A stretch of 12,633 bases of DNA. Source: an uncultured Burkholderiales bacterium. GTDB taxonomy: Bacteria; Pseudomonadota; Gammaproteobacteria; Burkholderiales; Burkholderiaceae_C. The stretch lies in the NCBI GenBank assembly GCA_903856875.1, contig CAIODE010000555.1, forward strand, positions 1 through 12,633. Direction: 5' to 3'. Position 1 is the stretch's first letter. Each line of letters opens with the position of its first letter. The notes below the pieces were generated by a model. That model was not told where the DNA came from and ran no database searches. It saw only the letters and a list, made by a program, of their open reading frames with translations. Position numbers and translations under genes: made by a program. Shown in pieces: positions 1 through 7,331 of this stretch.

Positions 1-37
1 TCCGGTTTAAAAATACAAAAATGAAATTGAGTTTGGT

Positions 38-1225
38 TCAAGCTGCTTCAAGAAAGCGCTCGACAAGGCGCGTCCAGTAAGCTGCGCCATAGGACAAGTT
101 TTGGTCGTTGAAGTCGTATTTGGGGTTGTGCAACAGAACACTGTCGATGCCATTGCCCAGTCGCAAGAAACAACCTGGTTTGTGCTGCAGATAATAGGCA
201 AAGTCTTCGCTGCCTGTGACGGGGCCAAATGGGAACACCACTTTGTCTTCCCCCACCAACTCCACAGCAACCTGACGGGCAAATTCAGTTTCAGCTTGCG
301 AATTGATAACCACGGGGTAGCCGCGTTCATAAATGATTTCCACCTCGCCCCCGTAGGACTCAACTTGAGCGCGCACCAAACTTTTAATTCGTTGCTCCAA
401 AAGCTCACGGACTTGCGGGCTGAAAGATCGAATGCTGAGCGACATGCTGGCAGAGTCGGCAATGACATTGGACACACTGCCGGCATGGGCGGTGCCGATG
501 GTGACCACCGATGTTTGCAGGGGATCGATGTTGCGCGACACCACCGTTTGCAAAGCCATGATCAAGCTGCCCATGATGACCACTGAGTCGACTGTCTGGT
601 GCGGTCTTGCGGCATGACCGCCCTTGCCCTGGACTTTGATGTAGCACGTGTCGGAGGCAGACATGAAGGCACCCGCACCAAACATGAAAGTGCCAACGTC
701 AACCCCAGGATGGTTGTGAATGCCAAAAATAGCATCACAAGGAAAGCGCTCAAACAAGCCGTCAGCAATCATTTGCTGTGCGCCACTGTTCTTGCCAGCC
801 TCTTCCGCCGGTTGAAAAACCAAGTGAACCGTGCCCTTGAAATTTTTGGTTTTGGCCAGTTGCTGCGCCGCACCCAACAGCATGGTGGTGTGGCCATCAT
901 GACCGCAGGCATGCATGGTGCCGGCATGCTGACTGGCATATGGTTTTTGAGTCTCTTCTTGGATGGGCAAGGCATCCATGTCAGCGCGCAAAGCAATGCC
1001 CTTGCCTTCGCCATTTTTCAAGGTGGCCACGAGCCCATGACCGCCCACATTGCGGGTCACTTGATAGCCCCAGGCTTGCAACTTGTCGGCGACCCACTGT
1101 GCGGTTGATTTTTCCTGAAAAGAGAGTTCAGGAAATTGGTGCAAGTGGCGTCGGGCTTCGGTCAAAGATTCCTGAGCGCCAAGCAAGTCAGTCAATTTAC
1201 AAAAACAATCGTAACGAGCATTCAT
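38..1225 (-). CDS. M20 family amidohydrolase (hippurate / N-acyl-amino-acid hydrolase type)
   Basis: This 395-residue protein has the full length of the M20D family (hippurate hydrolase, IAA-amino-acid hydrolase, N-acetyl-amino-acid deacetylase), which are cytoplasmic enzymes that split an amide bond to free an amino acid. Visible signatures are RRHLHQFPELSFQE near residue 25, RADMDALPI near 80, the metal-binding MHACGHDGH (Cys107, His109), QPAEEAG with the Glu pair 141-142, GIHNHPG (His170), a GGHAARPH stretch in the dimerisation lid, and a late LHNPKYDFND supplying the last histidine. The ATG at 1225 is preceded on the minus strand by AAAGGAC, a good ribosome site with 7-8 bases spacing, which fixes the start. 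It lies 42 bases downstream of the second M20 gene and is probably its operon partner. There is no signal peptide. The exact N-acyl substrate cannot be read from sequence. Confidence 0.93.
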   Translation of the reverse strand: MNARYDCFCKLTDLLGAQESLTEARRHLHQFPELSFQEKSTAQWVADKLQAWGYQVTRNVGGHGLVATLKNGEGKGIALRADMDALPIQEETQKPYASQHAGTMHACGHDGHTTMLLGAAQQLAKTKNFKGTVHLVFQPAEEAGKNSGAQQMIADGLFERFPCDAIFGIHNHPGVDVGTFMFGAGAFMSASDTCYIKVQGKGGHAARPHQTVDSVVIMGSLIMALQTVVSRNIDPLQTSVVTIGTAHAGSVSNVIADSASMSLSIRSFSPQVRELLEQRIKSLVRAQVESYGGEVEIIYERGYPVVINSQAETEFARQVAVELVGEDKVVFPFGPVTGSEDFAYYLQHKPGCFLRLGNGIDSVLLHNPKYDFNDQNLSYGAAYWTRLVERFLEAA

Positions 1226-1267
1226 GGTGTGTCCTTTGAAATTGTTGTGCGTGCCAAGCTCACCAGT

Positions 1268-2665
1268 TTAATGGGTGTGTGGCGTATTGCCCGCACCCAA
1301 ATCCCAGTAAAGCCCTGTCATGACCTGCAACGCCTCTTTGAGCAACTCGGGGGGCAGGTGTTCATTGGGCGCATGCTGAGAACAACCTGGGTAAGAGTGT
1401 GGCACCCAGATGGTCTTCAAACCCAGCACATCGGTAAAAATGTCATTGGGCAGTGAGCCCCCTAAATTGGGCAAAATAGCGGGTGTTTTTTGCGTTGTTT
1501 GCTGCAGAGAATTGGCCGCCCAAGTGACCCATGCGTCGTCTGGATCGATGCGGGTTGCTTTGAAAATTTCATCGCGTGCCGCCGTAATTTGGACATAGCC
1601 AAAACCATGGCTGTCCAAATGCCGCCTGAGTGCACTCAAGATGTCTGAGCTGTCAATGCCCACCACAAATCGGAGTTGGCAAGTGGCCTTGGCTCTGGGC
1701 GGAATGGCATTGACTGGGTTGTCTGGATTGCCCGTTTTGAAAGCAAGTACTTCAAAGGAACACCAACCAAAAACACGCTCAGCAGGACTGAGCCCAGGCT
1801 GACCCCATTCGGGTTCGATGTGAGGACCATTGGCACCCCCGTCTACTTCACAGTCTGCCAACACACGCCTCACAGCGTCTGGCAAAGACTTGGGTTTCCA
1901 TTCGGGTACTTTGATTTCCCCGTGATCTGTAACCAAACTGGCAATGGCGTGGGCCAATTGAATACCTGGGTTAGAAATAAGCCCGCCCCAATTGCCAGAA
2001 TGGTGGGCGCCTGATCGAGACTCGATGCTGAGATCAAAGTTGATGCAACCTCTAGAGCCCAAAAATATCGTGGGACGGTCTGCTCTAAGGCGCGGCCCAT
2101 CTGACGCCACCAACAAATCTGCTTTCAACAAATCTGCATATTCGGCGCAAACATCTTTGAGACCTGGAGAGCCAGTTTCTTCTCCCATTTCAATGATGAA
2201 CTTGGCATTGAAACCTAAGCAACCCCGCTCAGCAAGCACACAAGCCATGGCCTGAATATTGACCGAATGTTGGCCCTTGTTGTCAGCGATACCGCGACCG
2301 TACCAACGGCCTTCCAATTCGGTCAAAGCCCAAGGTGATAAGCCCTCACGCCATTCAGATTCAAGCCCCCGAATGACATCGCCATGGCCGTAGCCCAGCA
2401 CGGTAGGCAAGTCTGGCGATTCAAGTCGCTCAGCGTATAAAAAAGGCGCCTTCGCTTTTGGATGCTCGATCAAACGGCACGAGAAACCCATCGCCTTGAA
2501 TGCGGGCTGCAAGTCTTCTGTCAAATAAGCCAAGAGTTCCGCCGATCTCGCGGGATTTTGACTTTCTGTCGGCTTGGCAATTCTTTGGCGAAGCACTTGC
2601 TGAAATGAACCATTGTCAAATTCAGCGATGGCTTTTTGGATGGCGGCTTGTCTGGACATCATCAA
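1268..2665 (-). CDS. M20 family metallopeptidase / dipeptidase-like (ArgE/DapE/carboxypeptidase type)
   Basis: This is a co-catalytic zinc peptidase or deacylase of about 463-465 residues, longer than the neighbouring M20D enzyme and closer to the M20 dipeptidase/CNDP-like branch. Metal-site motifs appear in family order: GYGHGDV (His94, Asp96), GRGIADNKGQH (bridging Asp128), EMGEETGSPG (catalytic and metal Glu162/Glu163), VASDGPR (Asp189), and a C-terminal HAPNEH (His436). Residue numbers count from the TTG at 2665. Two in-frame ATG codons follow at once (2662 and 2659) and either is as likely. No clear ribosome site precedes any of the three. It is the first gene of a likely two-gene minus-strand operon and diverges from the cupin gene. 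It is cytoplasmic, with no signal peptide. The substrate is unknown; N-acyl-amino acids or short peptides are the family norm. Confidence 0.9.
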   Translation of the reverse strand: MMMSRQAAIQKAIAEFDNGSFQQVLRQRIAKPTESQNPARSAELLAYLTEDLQPAFKAMGFSCRLIEHPKAKAPFLYAERLESPDLPTVLGYGHGDVIRGLESEWREGLSPWALTELEGRWYGRGIADNKGQHSVNIQAMACVLAERGCLGFNAKFIIEMGEETGSPGLKDVCAEYADLLKADLLVASDGPRLRADRPTIFLGSRGCINFDLSIESRSGAHHSGNWGGLISNPGIQLAHAIASLVTDHGEIKVPEWKPKSLPDAVRRVLADCEVDGGANGPHIEPEWGQPGLSPAERVFGWCSFEVLAFKTGNPDNPVNAIPPRAKATCQLRFVVGIDSSDILSALRRHLDSHGFGYVQITAARDEIFKATRIDPDDAWVTWAANSLQQTTQKTPAILPNLGGSLPNDIFTDVLGLKTIWVPHSYPGCSQHAPNEHLPPELLKEALQVMTGLYWDLGAGNTPHTH

Positions 2666-2712
2666 TTCAGGGAGTTCAAAAATGTCAGACTACCTCAATT
2701 TCAGAGTGCGTA

Positions 2713-2754
2713 GCAAAATCACTGTACAAACACTCACAATGTGACGCAAAATCA
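2713..2754. repeat. Pair of 9-bp direct repeats (GCAAAATCA) flanking a small dyad
   Basis: GCAAAATCA occurs at 2713-2721 and again at 2746-2754, exactly 33 bases apart, about three helical turns. A GT two bases after each copy extends the match to 11 of 13. Between them lies the odd-centred dyad TCACA-A-TGTGA (2734-2744). All of this lies 50-95 bases upstream of the minus-strand M20 operon start. Helically phased repeats are typical of activator or repressor sites, but no regulator gene is in the window and the role is inferred. Confidence 0.35.
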
Positions 2755-2793
2755 ACGTTTGTTTGTTATTTTTCATTTAACTTATTGTCAAGC

Positions 2794-2819
2794 AACCTAT
2801 AGTTGATCAACAATATGTT
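2794..2819. promoter_or_regulatory. 26-bp dyad, probable operator upstream of the cupin gene
   Basis: The core GTTGATCAAC (2802-2811) is a perfect 10-bp palindrome. Symmetry about the same centre continues outward, so that 11 of 13 base pairs match over 2794-2819; only 2801/2812 and 2797/2816 fail. It ends 18 bases before the cupin ATG. It contains TATAGT (2799-2804), a plausible -10 element, although no good -35 sits at the right distance. The size and symmetry suit a dimeric repressor, for example of the GntR or similar class. That assignment is inference. Confidence 0.5.
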
Positions 2820-2837
2820 AATGAACAGTTAGTTTAT

Positions 2838-3338
2838 ATGTCAAATCACACCCATGATCATTCAGGCAACACAAATCCTACCGATTGGAAACACGACGGT
2901 GTGCGAGTTGTTCCTGGCAACCAGCTAGACGGCAATGTGCCCTCCACCCCCGGCATGGACAGAAAAGCTGCCATCAACTTCGCAAGAGTGGGGGCTGAAA
3001 AACTCTGGGCAGGCACCGTTACCATCCATGCCAATGCCAAAACCGGGGCACACCATCATGGGCCCCTAGAAAGTGTGATTTATGTCATCAAGGGGCGCGC
3101 GCGCATGCGTTGGGGTGATCATTTAGAGTTCACCGCAGAAGCTGGCCCAGGTGACTTCATTTACGTGCCTCCCTTTGTGCCGCACCAAGAAATCAATGCC
3201 AGCGCTACAGAGGTGTTGGAGTGCGTGCTGTGCCGAAGCGATGGCCAGGCTGTATCGGTCAACCTGGACATTGAACCCATCGAAAAACCAGAACAGGTGC
3301 TATGGATTGATCCGACCCACCCTCACGGCGGGGTCTGA
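2838..3338 (+). CDS. Small single-domain cupin protein, probable metal-binding
   Basis: This 166-residue protein has one cupin beta-barrel. Cupin motif 1 is GAHHHGPLE at residues 70-78 followed by G86, giving the classical metal ligands His72, His74 and Glu78. Motif 2 is PGDFIYVPPFVPHQ (104-117), giving His116. The four-ligand set is complete, so a bound metal is expected, but cupins range from dioxygenases and isomerases to sensors and no reaction can be assigned. The N-terminus is histidine-rich (NHTHDH at 3-8), which could be an extra metal-binding tail. There is no signal peptide. The ATG at 2838 has no obvious ribosome site; an upstream ATG at 2821 is closed by a stop after three codons. 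The gene diverges from the M20 operon and follows the 2794-2819 dyad, which suggests shared control with it. Confidence 0.85.
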   Translation: MSNHTHDHSGNTNPTDWKHDGVRVVPGNQLDGNVPSTPGMDRKAAINFARVGAEKLWAGTVTIHANAKTGAHHHGPLESVIYVIKGRARMRWGDHLEFTAEAGPGDFIYVPPFVPHQEINASATEVLECVLCRSDGQAVSVNLDIEPIEKPEQVLWIDPTHPHGGV

Positions 3339-3383
3339 TGGCGATGAGGCACCAAGCCCCATGATCTAGACCAAGCTGCAAAC

Positions 3384-4364
3384 TCAATCAATTTTGGCGC
3401 CAGAATCTTTCACAATTTTGGCCCACCGCACCAAGTCAGACTTCACAATTTGTGCAAGTTGATCGCCAGTACCCTTAAAGGGCTCGCAGCCTAAGGTAGC
3501 TAAGCGATCCTGAGCATCTTTGGCATCCAAGGCCTTGGCCACATCATTTTGAATTTGAAGCAATATGTTTTTGGGTGTTCCGGCTGGCGCAAACATGCCA
3601 TACCAAGGGGTTGCGCCAAAACCAGGCACTGTCTCGCCAATGGTGGGAGCATCAGGCAAGGCAGCAAGGCGTTTTTCATTGACAACGCCCAAGACCTTGA
3701 GTTTGCCCGCACGGATAAAAGCAATCGACGAAGGCATGCTTTGGACAGACAAAGGAACTTGACCACCCACTACATCCGTGGCGGCCGCGGCGGCCGCTTT
3801 GTACGGAATGTGCTGGAGTTGTATGTCGGTGGCTTTTTGAAGCATTTCTCCGATCAAATGATTCAAGGTGCCGTTGCCCGCTGAGGCAATTGACAATGCG
3901 CCAGGTTTGGACTTTGCAAGTGCAATCAGCTCCGCCACATTGTTGGCAGGCACGCTCGGATTGGCAACCAGCACATAGCCCGCCTTTGCCAAGGGGGCTA
4001 TGGGATCAAAGTCTTTGACAGGATCAAAACCTGTTTTGGCATACAAAGCAGGATTGATCACCTGCGCGCTGTCTGCGTTGACCAAAAGGGTGTAACCATC
4101 GTTCTTGGCTTTGGCTGCATAAGCCGTTCCAACATTGCCACCTGCGCCCGGGCGGTTTTCAACCAGCACCGTCTGGCCCCATTGTTCTGTGAGCTTTTGA
4201 GCGATGACACGTGCAATGGCGTCATTGGCACCACCGGCTGCCTGCGGCACCACCAAAGTCACTGGGCGTGCTGGAAACTTCTCTTGAGCCAAGGCAAGGC
4301 CTGCCAACGACAGGCTTAAACCCAGGGCGGTGATCTTCAATATGGCAAAACGGCGATGTGTCAT
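3384..4364 (-). CDS. Tripartite tricarboxylate (Bug/TctC family) periplasmic solute-binding protein
   Basis: This 326-residue protein has the usual length for Bug receptors, which are periplasmic binding proteins greatly expanded in Burkholderiales. They bind carboxylates, amino acids or aromatic acids, sometimes for a TctA/TctB transporter that is absent here. Residues 1-26 form a Sec-type signal peptide ending ALA before Gln27. The family signature follows: PVTLVVPQAAGGAND (35-48), VENRPGAGGNVGT (68-80), SAGNGTLNHL, HIPYK, VGGQV, and a WYGMFAP stretch. The ATG is supported by GAAGG six bases upstream on the minus strand (4371-4375). One oddity is that the loop after HIPYK is a run of six alanines (190-195), where relatives usually carry a mixed Gly/Ser/Pro/Ala sequence. 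It is encoded by a very GC-rich stretch with two NotI sites. It converges on the cupin gene with 45 bases between the stops. The ligand is unknown. Confidence 0.93.
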   Translation of the reverse strand: MTHRRFAILKITALGLSLSLAGLALAQEKFPARPVTLVVPQAAGGANDAIARVIAQKLTEQWGQTVLVENRPGAGGNVGTAYAAKAKNDGYTLLVNADSAQVINPALYAKTGFDPVKDFDPIAPLAKAGYVLVANPSVPANNVAELIALAKSKPGALSIASAGNGTLNHLIGEMLQKATDIQLQHIPYKAAAAAATDVVGGQVPLSVQSMPSSIAFIRAGKLKVLGVVNEKRLAALPDAPTIGETVPGFGATPWYGMFAPAGTPKNILLQIQNDVAKALDAKDAQDRLATLGCEPFKGTGDQLAQIVKSDLVRWAKIVKDSGAKID

Positions 4365-4430
4365 TGGAAACCTTCAGAAGCTAGAAAAGTGGTGCCCATC
4401 AATGGCTCGAAACTCAAGGCACAAGGCAAT

Positions 4431-4459
4431 ACTTTCATTGTTCATCCAAAAATGAAAGT
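4431..4459. promoter_or_regulatory. 29-bp inverted repeat between the Bug receptor gene and selD
   Basis: ACTTTCATT (4431-4439) and AATGAAAGT (4451-4459) are perfect 9-bp inverted arms around an 11-base centre. The dyad lies 67 bases upstream of the minus-strand Bug start and 85 bases upstream of selD, so it could serve either gene. A weak plus-strand promoter candidate overlaps its right arm: ATGAAA at 4452-4457, 19 bases, then CATAAT at 4477-4482. No T-run follows on either strand, so it is not an intrinsic terminator. An operator role is inferred. Confidence 0.4.
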
Positions 4460-4543
4460 CTCCAAGTCGGGTTTGCCATAATCAAGGCACTTTCAAAATC
4501 GCCACAGCCTTCCCTTTTCCAACCTAGGCACACTTGCTATTTC

Positions 4544-5617
4544 ATGACCACACCTTTTCCAAACAGCCCTAGATTGACCAGCCTCTCACACGGAGGGGGT
4601 TGCGGCTGCAAAATTGCCCCAGGCATTTTGAGTGAAATTCTGCGTTCAACCACAGCCATGCCCCTGCCCTCTGAATTGTTGGTTGGCATTGAAACTTCAG
4701 ACGATGCGGCGGTTTACAAGTTGAACGACACCCAAGCCTTGGTGGCCACCACAGACTTCTTCATGCCCATCGTTGATGACCCCTATGAGTTTGGTCGCAT
4801 AGCGGCCACCAACGCCATCTCGGATGTTTATGCCATGGGGGCTCAACCCATCATGGCCTTGGCCTTGGTCGGCATGCCCGTCAATGTGCTCCCCTTGAGC
4901 GTGATTGGCCAAATTTTGGATGGCGGGCAAAGCATTTGCAGGGAAGCAGGCATTCCCATTGCTGGCGGTCACACCATCGACTCGGTTGAGCCCATCTATG
5001 GTTTGGTTGCATTGGGACTGGTTCACCCCGATCACATCAAGCGCAACGCAGACGCTCAAGTTGGCGATGTTTTAATTTTGGGCAAACCCATTGGCGTGGG
5101 CATTTTGTCTGCTGCATTGAAAAAAGAAATGCTGCCATATCTTGGCTACCAAGCCATGATCGCCAACACCACCCAGCTCAACACAGCTGGCCCCGACTTG
5201 GCCAAGCTCAAGGGTGTTCATGCCCTGACCGACATCACAGGTTTTGGCTTGGCGGGTCATTTGCTTGAAATGGCGCGCGGTGCCAAATGCACTATCCATC
5301 TTGAGTGGGACAAAGTTCCCTTGCTCACGGGTGTTCAAGCGCTGGCAGATCAGGGCTGCATCACCGGTGCATCCGCACGCAACTGGCAAGGCTACGGCGC
5401 AGAGGTTGCATTGCCAACGCAGTTTTCTGCTGTGCAACAGAGCCTGATCACAGACCCCCAAACCAGCGGCGGCTTGTTGGTCTCTTGCTCTGAAGACTCG
5501 GTCAATGAGGTCATGGCCATCTTCAAGCAACATGGCTTTGACCACGCAAGCCTCATTGGCCGAGTTGAATCAGCCCAGTCACATGGACTGAAGGTCAGCG
5601 CGAAAGGCGTTTTGTGA
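4544..5617 (+). CDS. selD: Selenide, water dikinase (selenophosphate synthetase), cysteine form
   Basis: SelD converts selenide, ATP and water to selenophosphate, AMP and phosphate, the selenium donor for selenocysteine and for 2-selenouridine in tRNA. The protein has 357 residues, close to the roughly 347 of E. coli SelD. The glycine-rich N-terminal loop SHGGGCGCKIAPG carries Cys20, Cys22 and Lys23, equivalent to E. coli Cys17, Cys19 and Lys20. The catalytic position is therefore cysteine and no in-frame TGA/Sec is needed. Other signatures are TTDFFMPIVDDPYEFG, ATNAISDVYAMGA (metal/ATP site), GGHTIDSVEPIYG, DITGFGLAGHLLEMA and TDPQTSGGLL. The ATG at 4544 lacks a strong ribosome site but gives the expected N-terminal length. 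The stop overlaps the selU start by four bases (GTGA). No selA or selB is in the window, so the only visible use of its product here is tRNA selenation. Confidence 0.97.
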   Translation: MTTPFPNSPRLTSLSHGGGCGCKIAPGILSEILRSTTAMPLPSELLVGIETSDDAAVYKLNDTQALVATTDFFMPIVDDPYEFGRIAATNAISDVYAMGAQPIMALALVGMPVNVLPLSVIGQILDGGQSICREAGIPIAGGHTIDSVEPIYGLVALGLVHPDHIKRNADAQVGDVLILGKPIGVGILSAALKKEMLPYLGYQAMIANTTQLNTAGPDLAKLKGVHALTDITGFGLAGHLLEMARGAKCTIHLEWDKVPLLTGVQALADQGCITGASARNWQGYGAEVALPTQFSAVQQSLITDPQTSGGLLVSCSEDSVNEVMAIFKQHGFDHASLIGRVESAQSHGLKVSAKGVL

Positions 5618-6690
5618 GCGTGAATCCTGTCAATGCCAAAGACGCCATGGCCAGAATGTGTTTGCCCTTGGGACAAGCGGGTGGCTATAGCGCCATCATT
5701 GATGCAAGAAGTGAAGACGAGTTCGCCCTTGATCATTTGCCAGATGCCGTCAATTGGCCTTCATTGAACAATGAGCAACGCATTGTCATTGGCACCCTTT
5801 ACAAACAAACAGGCCCTTTTGAAGCTAAGAAAAAAGGCGCGGGCTTGGTGGCTGCCAATATTGCCAGACACATTGAGCAGCACGTCATTGATTTGCCTAA
5901 AGATTGGCAACCTCTGGTCTATTGCTGGCGCGGCGGTAAAAGAAGTGGTTCTTTGGCACTTATTTTGGGACAAATTGGGTTCAAGGTGGCCATCATTGAA
6001 GGGGGCTACAAAGCCTTTCGCAGTGAACTGGTGAAAGCCATTCCCCCATTGGCTGAGCGCCTTCAATGGCGCGTCATTTGCGGGCCGACGGGCTCTGGCA
6101 AAACAAGGCTTTTGCACTGTTTACAAGCACAAGGTGCACAAGTATTAGATTTGGAAGGATTGGCCAAGCACAGGAGTTCTGTCTTGGGATTTATGCCAGG
6201 CGAACAGCAGCCGAGTCAAAAGAAATTTGACACCTTGATTTGGGATGCTCTTCGCAAAATGGATCCGTCCAAGCCTGTCTACGTGGAATCTGAAAGCCGC
6301 AAAGTGGGCAACCTTGCGGTGCCCGAGTCCTTGATTGTGGCTGTGCGATCAGGTCAGTGTTATCGACTTGAATTGTCTGACGAGGAGCGTGTCAAACTCT
6401 TGTTAGAAGATTATGAATTTTTTGTCAAAGACCCCAGCTTGTTTGCAAATCGTTTAGATGCGCTGGTGGCCATTCGAGGCAAGCAATTGGTTGAAACTTG
6501 GCAATCACACATTGAGCAAGGACACATTGACATCGTTGTGCGCGAACTTCTCACACTGCACTACGACCCAACCTATTTTGCTTCAATGAAACGAAATTTT
6601 TCTCAAATTGAAAACGCCAAAGTTTTAAAGGCTTCAAGCAGATCGATTGATTGCCTCACAAGCATCGCCCAAGAACTCGCGTTGGCATGA
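5614..6690 (+). CDS. selU: tRNA 2-selenouridine synthase
   Basis: SelU (also mnmH/ybbB) replaces sulfur with selenium at the wobble 2-thiouridine of tRNAs for Lys, Glu and Gln. It uses selenophosphate and proceeds through a geranylated intermediate. The protein has 358 residues, a normal length. The N-terminal rhodanese domain has the active-site loop VYCWRGGKRSGS with Cys104. A P-loop domain follows with Walker A GPTGSGKT (157-164), then the family motifs DLEGLAKHRSSVLG and ESESRKVGNLAVPE. The start is GTG at 5614, inside the selD stop and preceded by AAAGG (5603-5607), so translation is probably coupled to selD. Its own TGA overlaps the next ATG by four bases. Both conserved domains are intact. 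The gene pair selD-selU fits the selenouridine branch of selenium use. Confidence 0.96.
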   Translation: MSVNPVNAKDAMARMCLPLGQAGGYSAIIDARSEDEFALDHLPDAVNWPSLNNEQRIVIGTLYKQTGPFEAKKKGAGLVAANIARHIEQHVIDLPKDWQPLVYCWRGGKRSGSLALILGQIGFKVAIIEGGYKAFRSELVKAIPPLAERLQWRVICGPTGSGKTRLLHCLQAQGAQVLDLEGLAKHRSSVLGFMPGEQQPSQKKFDTLIWDALRKMDPSKPVYVESESRKVGNLAVPESLIVAVRSGQCYRLELSDEERVKLLLEDYEFFVKDPSLFANRLDALVAIRGKQLVETWQSHIEQGHIDIVVRELLTLHYDPTYFASMKRNFSQIENAKVLKASSRSIDCLTSIAQELALA

Positions 6691-7196
6691 ACCGTCCAAT
6701 GCGTTTCATTTGGCTTTGCATCACAACTCTTTTGGGAAGTGGCCTTGCTTTTGCGCAGTATGAAAAAACGCCATGGCCTGCATCGTCCGCCAAGTTTCAA
6801 TGGTCCTTGAAAGACACTCAATCACAGGTATGGTCGCCCGAAAGTTTGCGGGGCAAAAAAGTGGTCGTCAATTTTTGGGCGACATGGTGCGCCCCCTGCA
6901 AGGAAGAGCTGCCAACGCTTCAAATATTTTCTGACCTGCAAGATCCCACTCAAACTGTGGTCATCACCGTCAATGTGAAAGAGCATCCCTCGCGTGCACT
7001 TCGCTTTATGCAAAGCCAGCAAATGACGCTGCCCTTGGTACCCGACCCTCAAGGCGAGTTGGCTCAAAAATTTGGCGTCAAAGTTTTCCCCACCACCCTG
7101 CTGATAGACAAAACAGGCCAAATCAAATGGCGCATTGTGGGCGAAGTCGACTGGACAGGGCCCGAGCCACAGTCTTGGGTCAACTCCCTGCGATAA
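6687..7196 (+). CDS. TlpA-like periplasmic thioredoxin-fold protein
   Basis: This 169-residue protein is counted from the ATG at 6687, which overlaps the selU TGA (ATGA). An upstream in-frame ATG at 6651 lies deep within selU and would put charged residues before the signal peptide, so it is less likely. Residues 1-23 form a Sec signal peptide ending AFA before Gln24. The mature part is a TlpA/ResA-type thioredoxin domain. It has a redox site WATWCAPCKEELP (Cys68 and Cys71) and a cis-proline loop KVFPTTLLID (Pro135). Such proteins reduce or exchange disulfides in the periplasm, for example in cytochrome c maturation or metalloenzyme assembly. No cytochrome assembly genes are nearby. Coupling to selU could mean a shared promoter only, or a link between periplasmic thiol redox and selenium use; the sequence cannot decide. 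Confidence 0.88.
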   Translation: MNRPMRFIWLCITTLLGSGLAFAQYEKTPWPASSAKFQWSLKDTQSQVWSPESLRGKKVVVNFWATWCAPCKEELPTLQIFSDLQDPTQTVVITVNVKEHPSRALRFMQSQQMTLPLVPDPQGELAQKFGVKVFPTTLLIDKTGQIKWRIVGEVDWTGPEPQSWVNSLR

Positions 7197-7331
7197 TCTG
7201 CAAGTTGCGCGGCGCTTGTGCTTCGCAATAACCTGCCTTCGGGGCATTGGAATCTCTTCATCAAATTCAAGTTGAAGGCAGAGTGACCTCTTATGTGCCG
7301 ACAGGTTTTACCCATTTACGGAGATCCCTTC

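Noticed and set aside
599..1108. Plus-strand open frame of 169 codons
   Set aside because: It lies antisense inside the M20D gene, has no recognisable domain, and the opposite frame carries full family motifs.
2734..2744. TCACA-A-TGTGA as a CRP/FNR-type site
   Set aside because: The half-sites are in the reverse order and separated by one base, whereas CRP sites are TGTGA-N6-TCACA.
3330..3383. Shared terminator between the convergent cupin and Bug genes
   Set aside because: Only GGGG/CCCC and GGTCT/AGACC short pairings with long loops and no T-run on either strand; nothing convincing.
4544..4620. Selenocysteine (TGA) form of SelD
   Set aside because: The catalytic position is a normal cysteine codon (TGC) in GGGCGCK.
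5072..5545. Minus-strand open frame of 157 codons
   Set aside because: It is antisense to selD, whose protein is fully conserved; the frame has no family features.
6651..6686. Upstream ATG extending the TlpA-like protein by 12 residues
   Set aside because: The extension lies within selU and adds charged residues before the signal peptide; the ATGA overlap at 6687 is the better start.
7205..7228. TTGCG/CGCAA hairpin after the TlpA-like gene as a terminator
   Set aside because: Five-bp stem, 14-base loop and no T-run.
7293..7331. Upstream ATG extending the transglutaminase-like protein by 13 residues
   Set aside because: The ATG at 7332 has GGAG at good spacing and puts the twin-arginine motif at the N-terminus.
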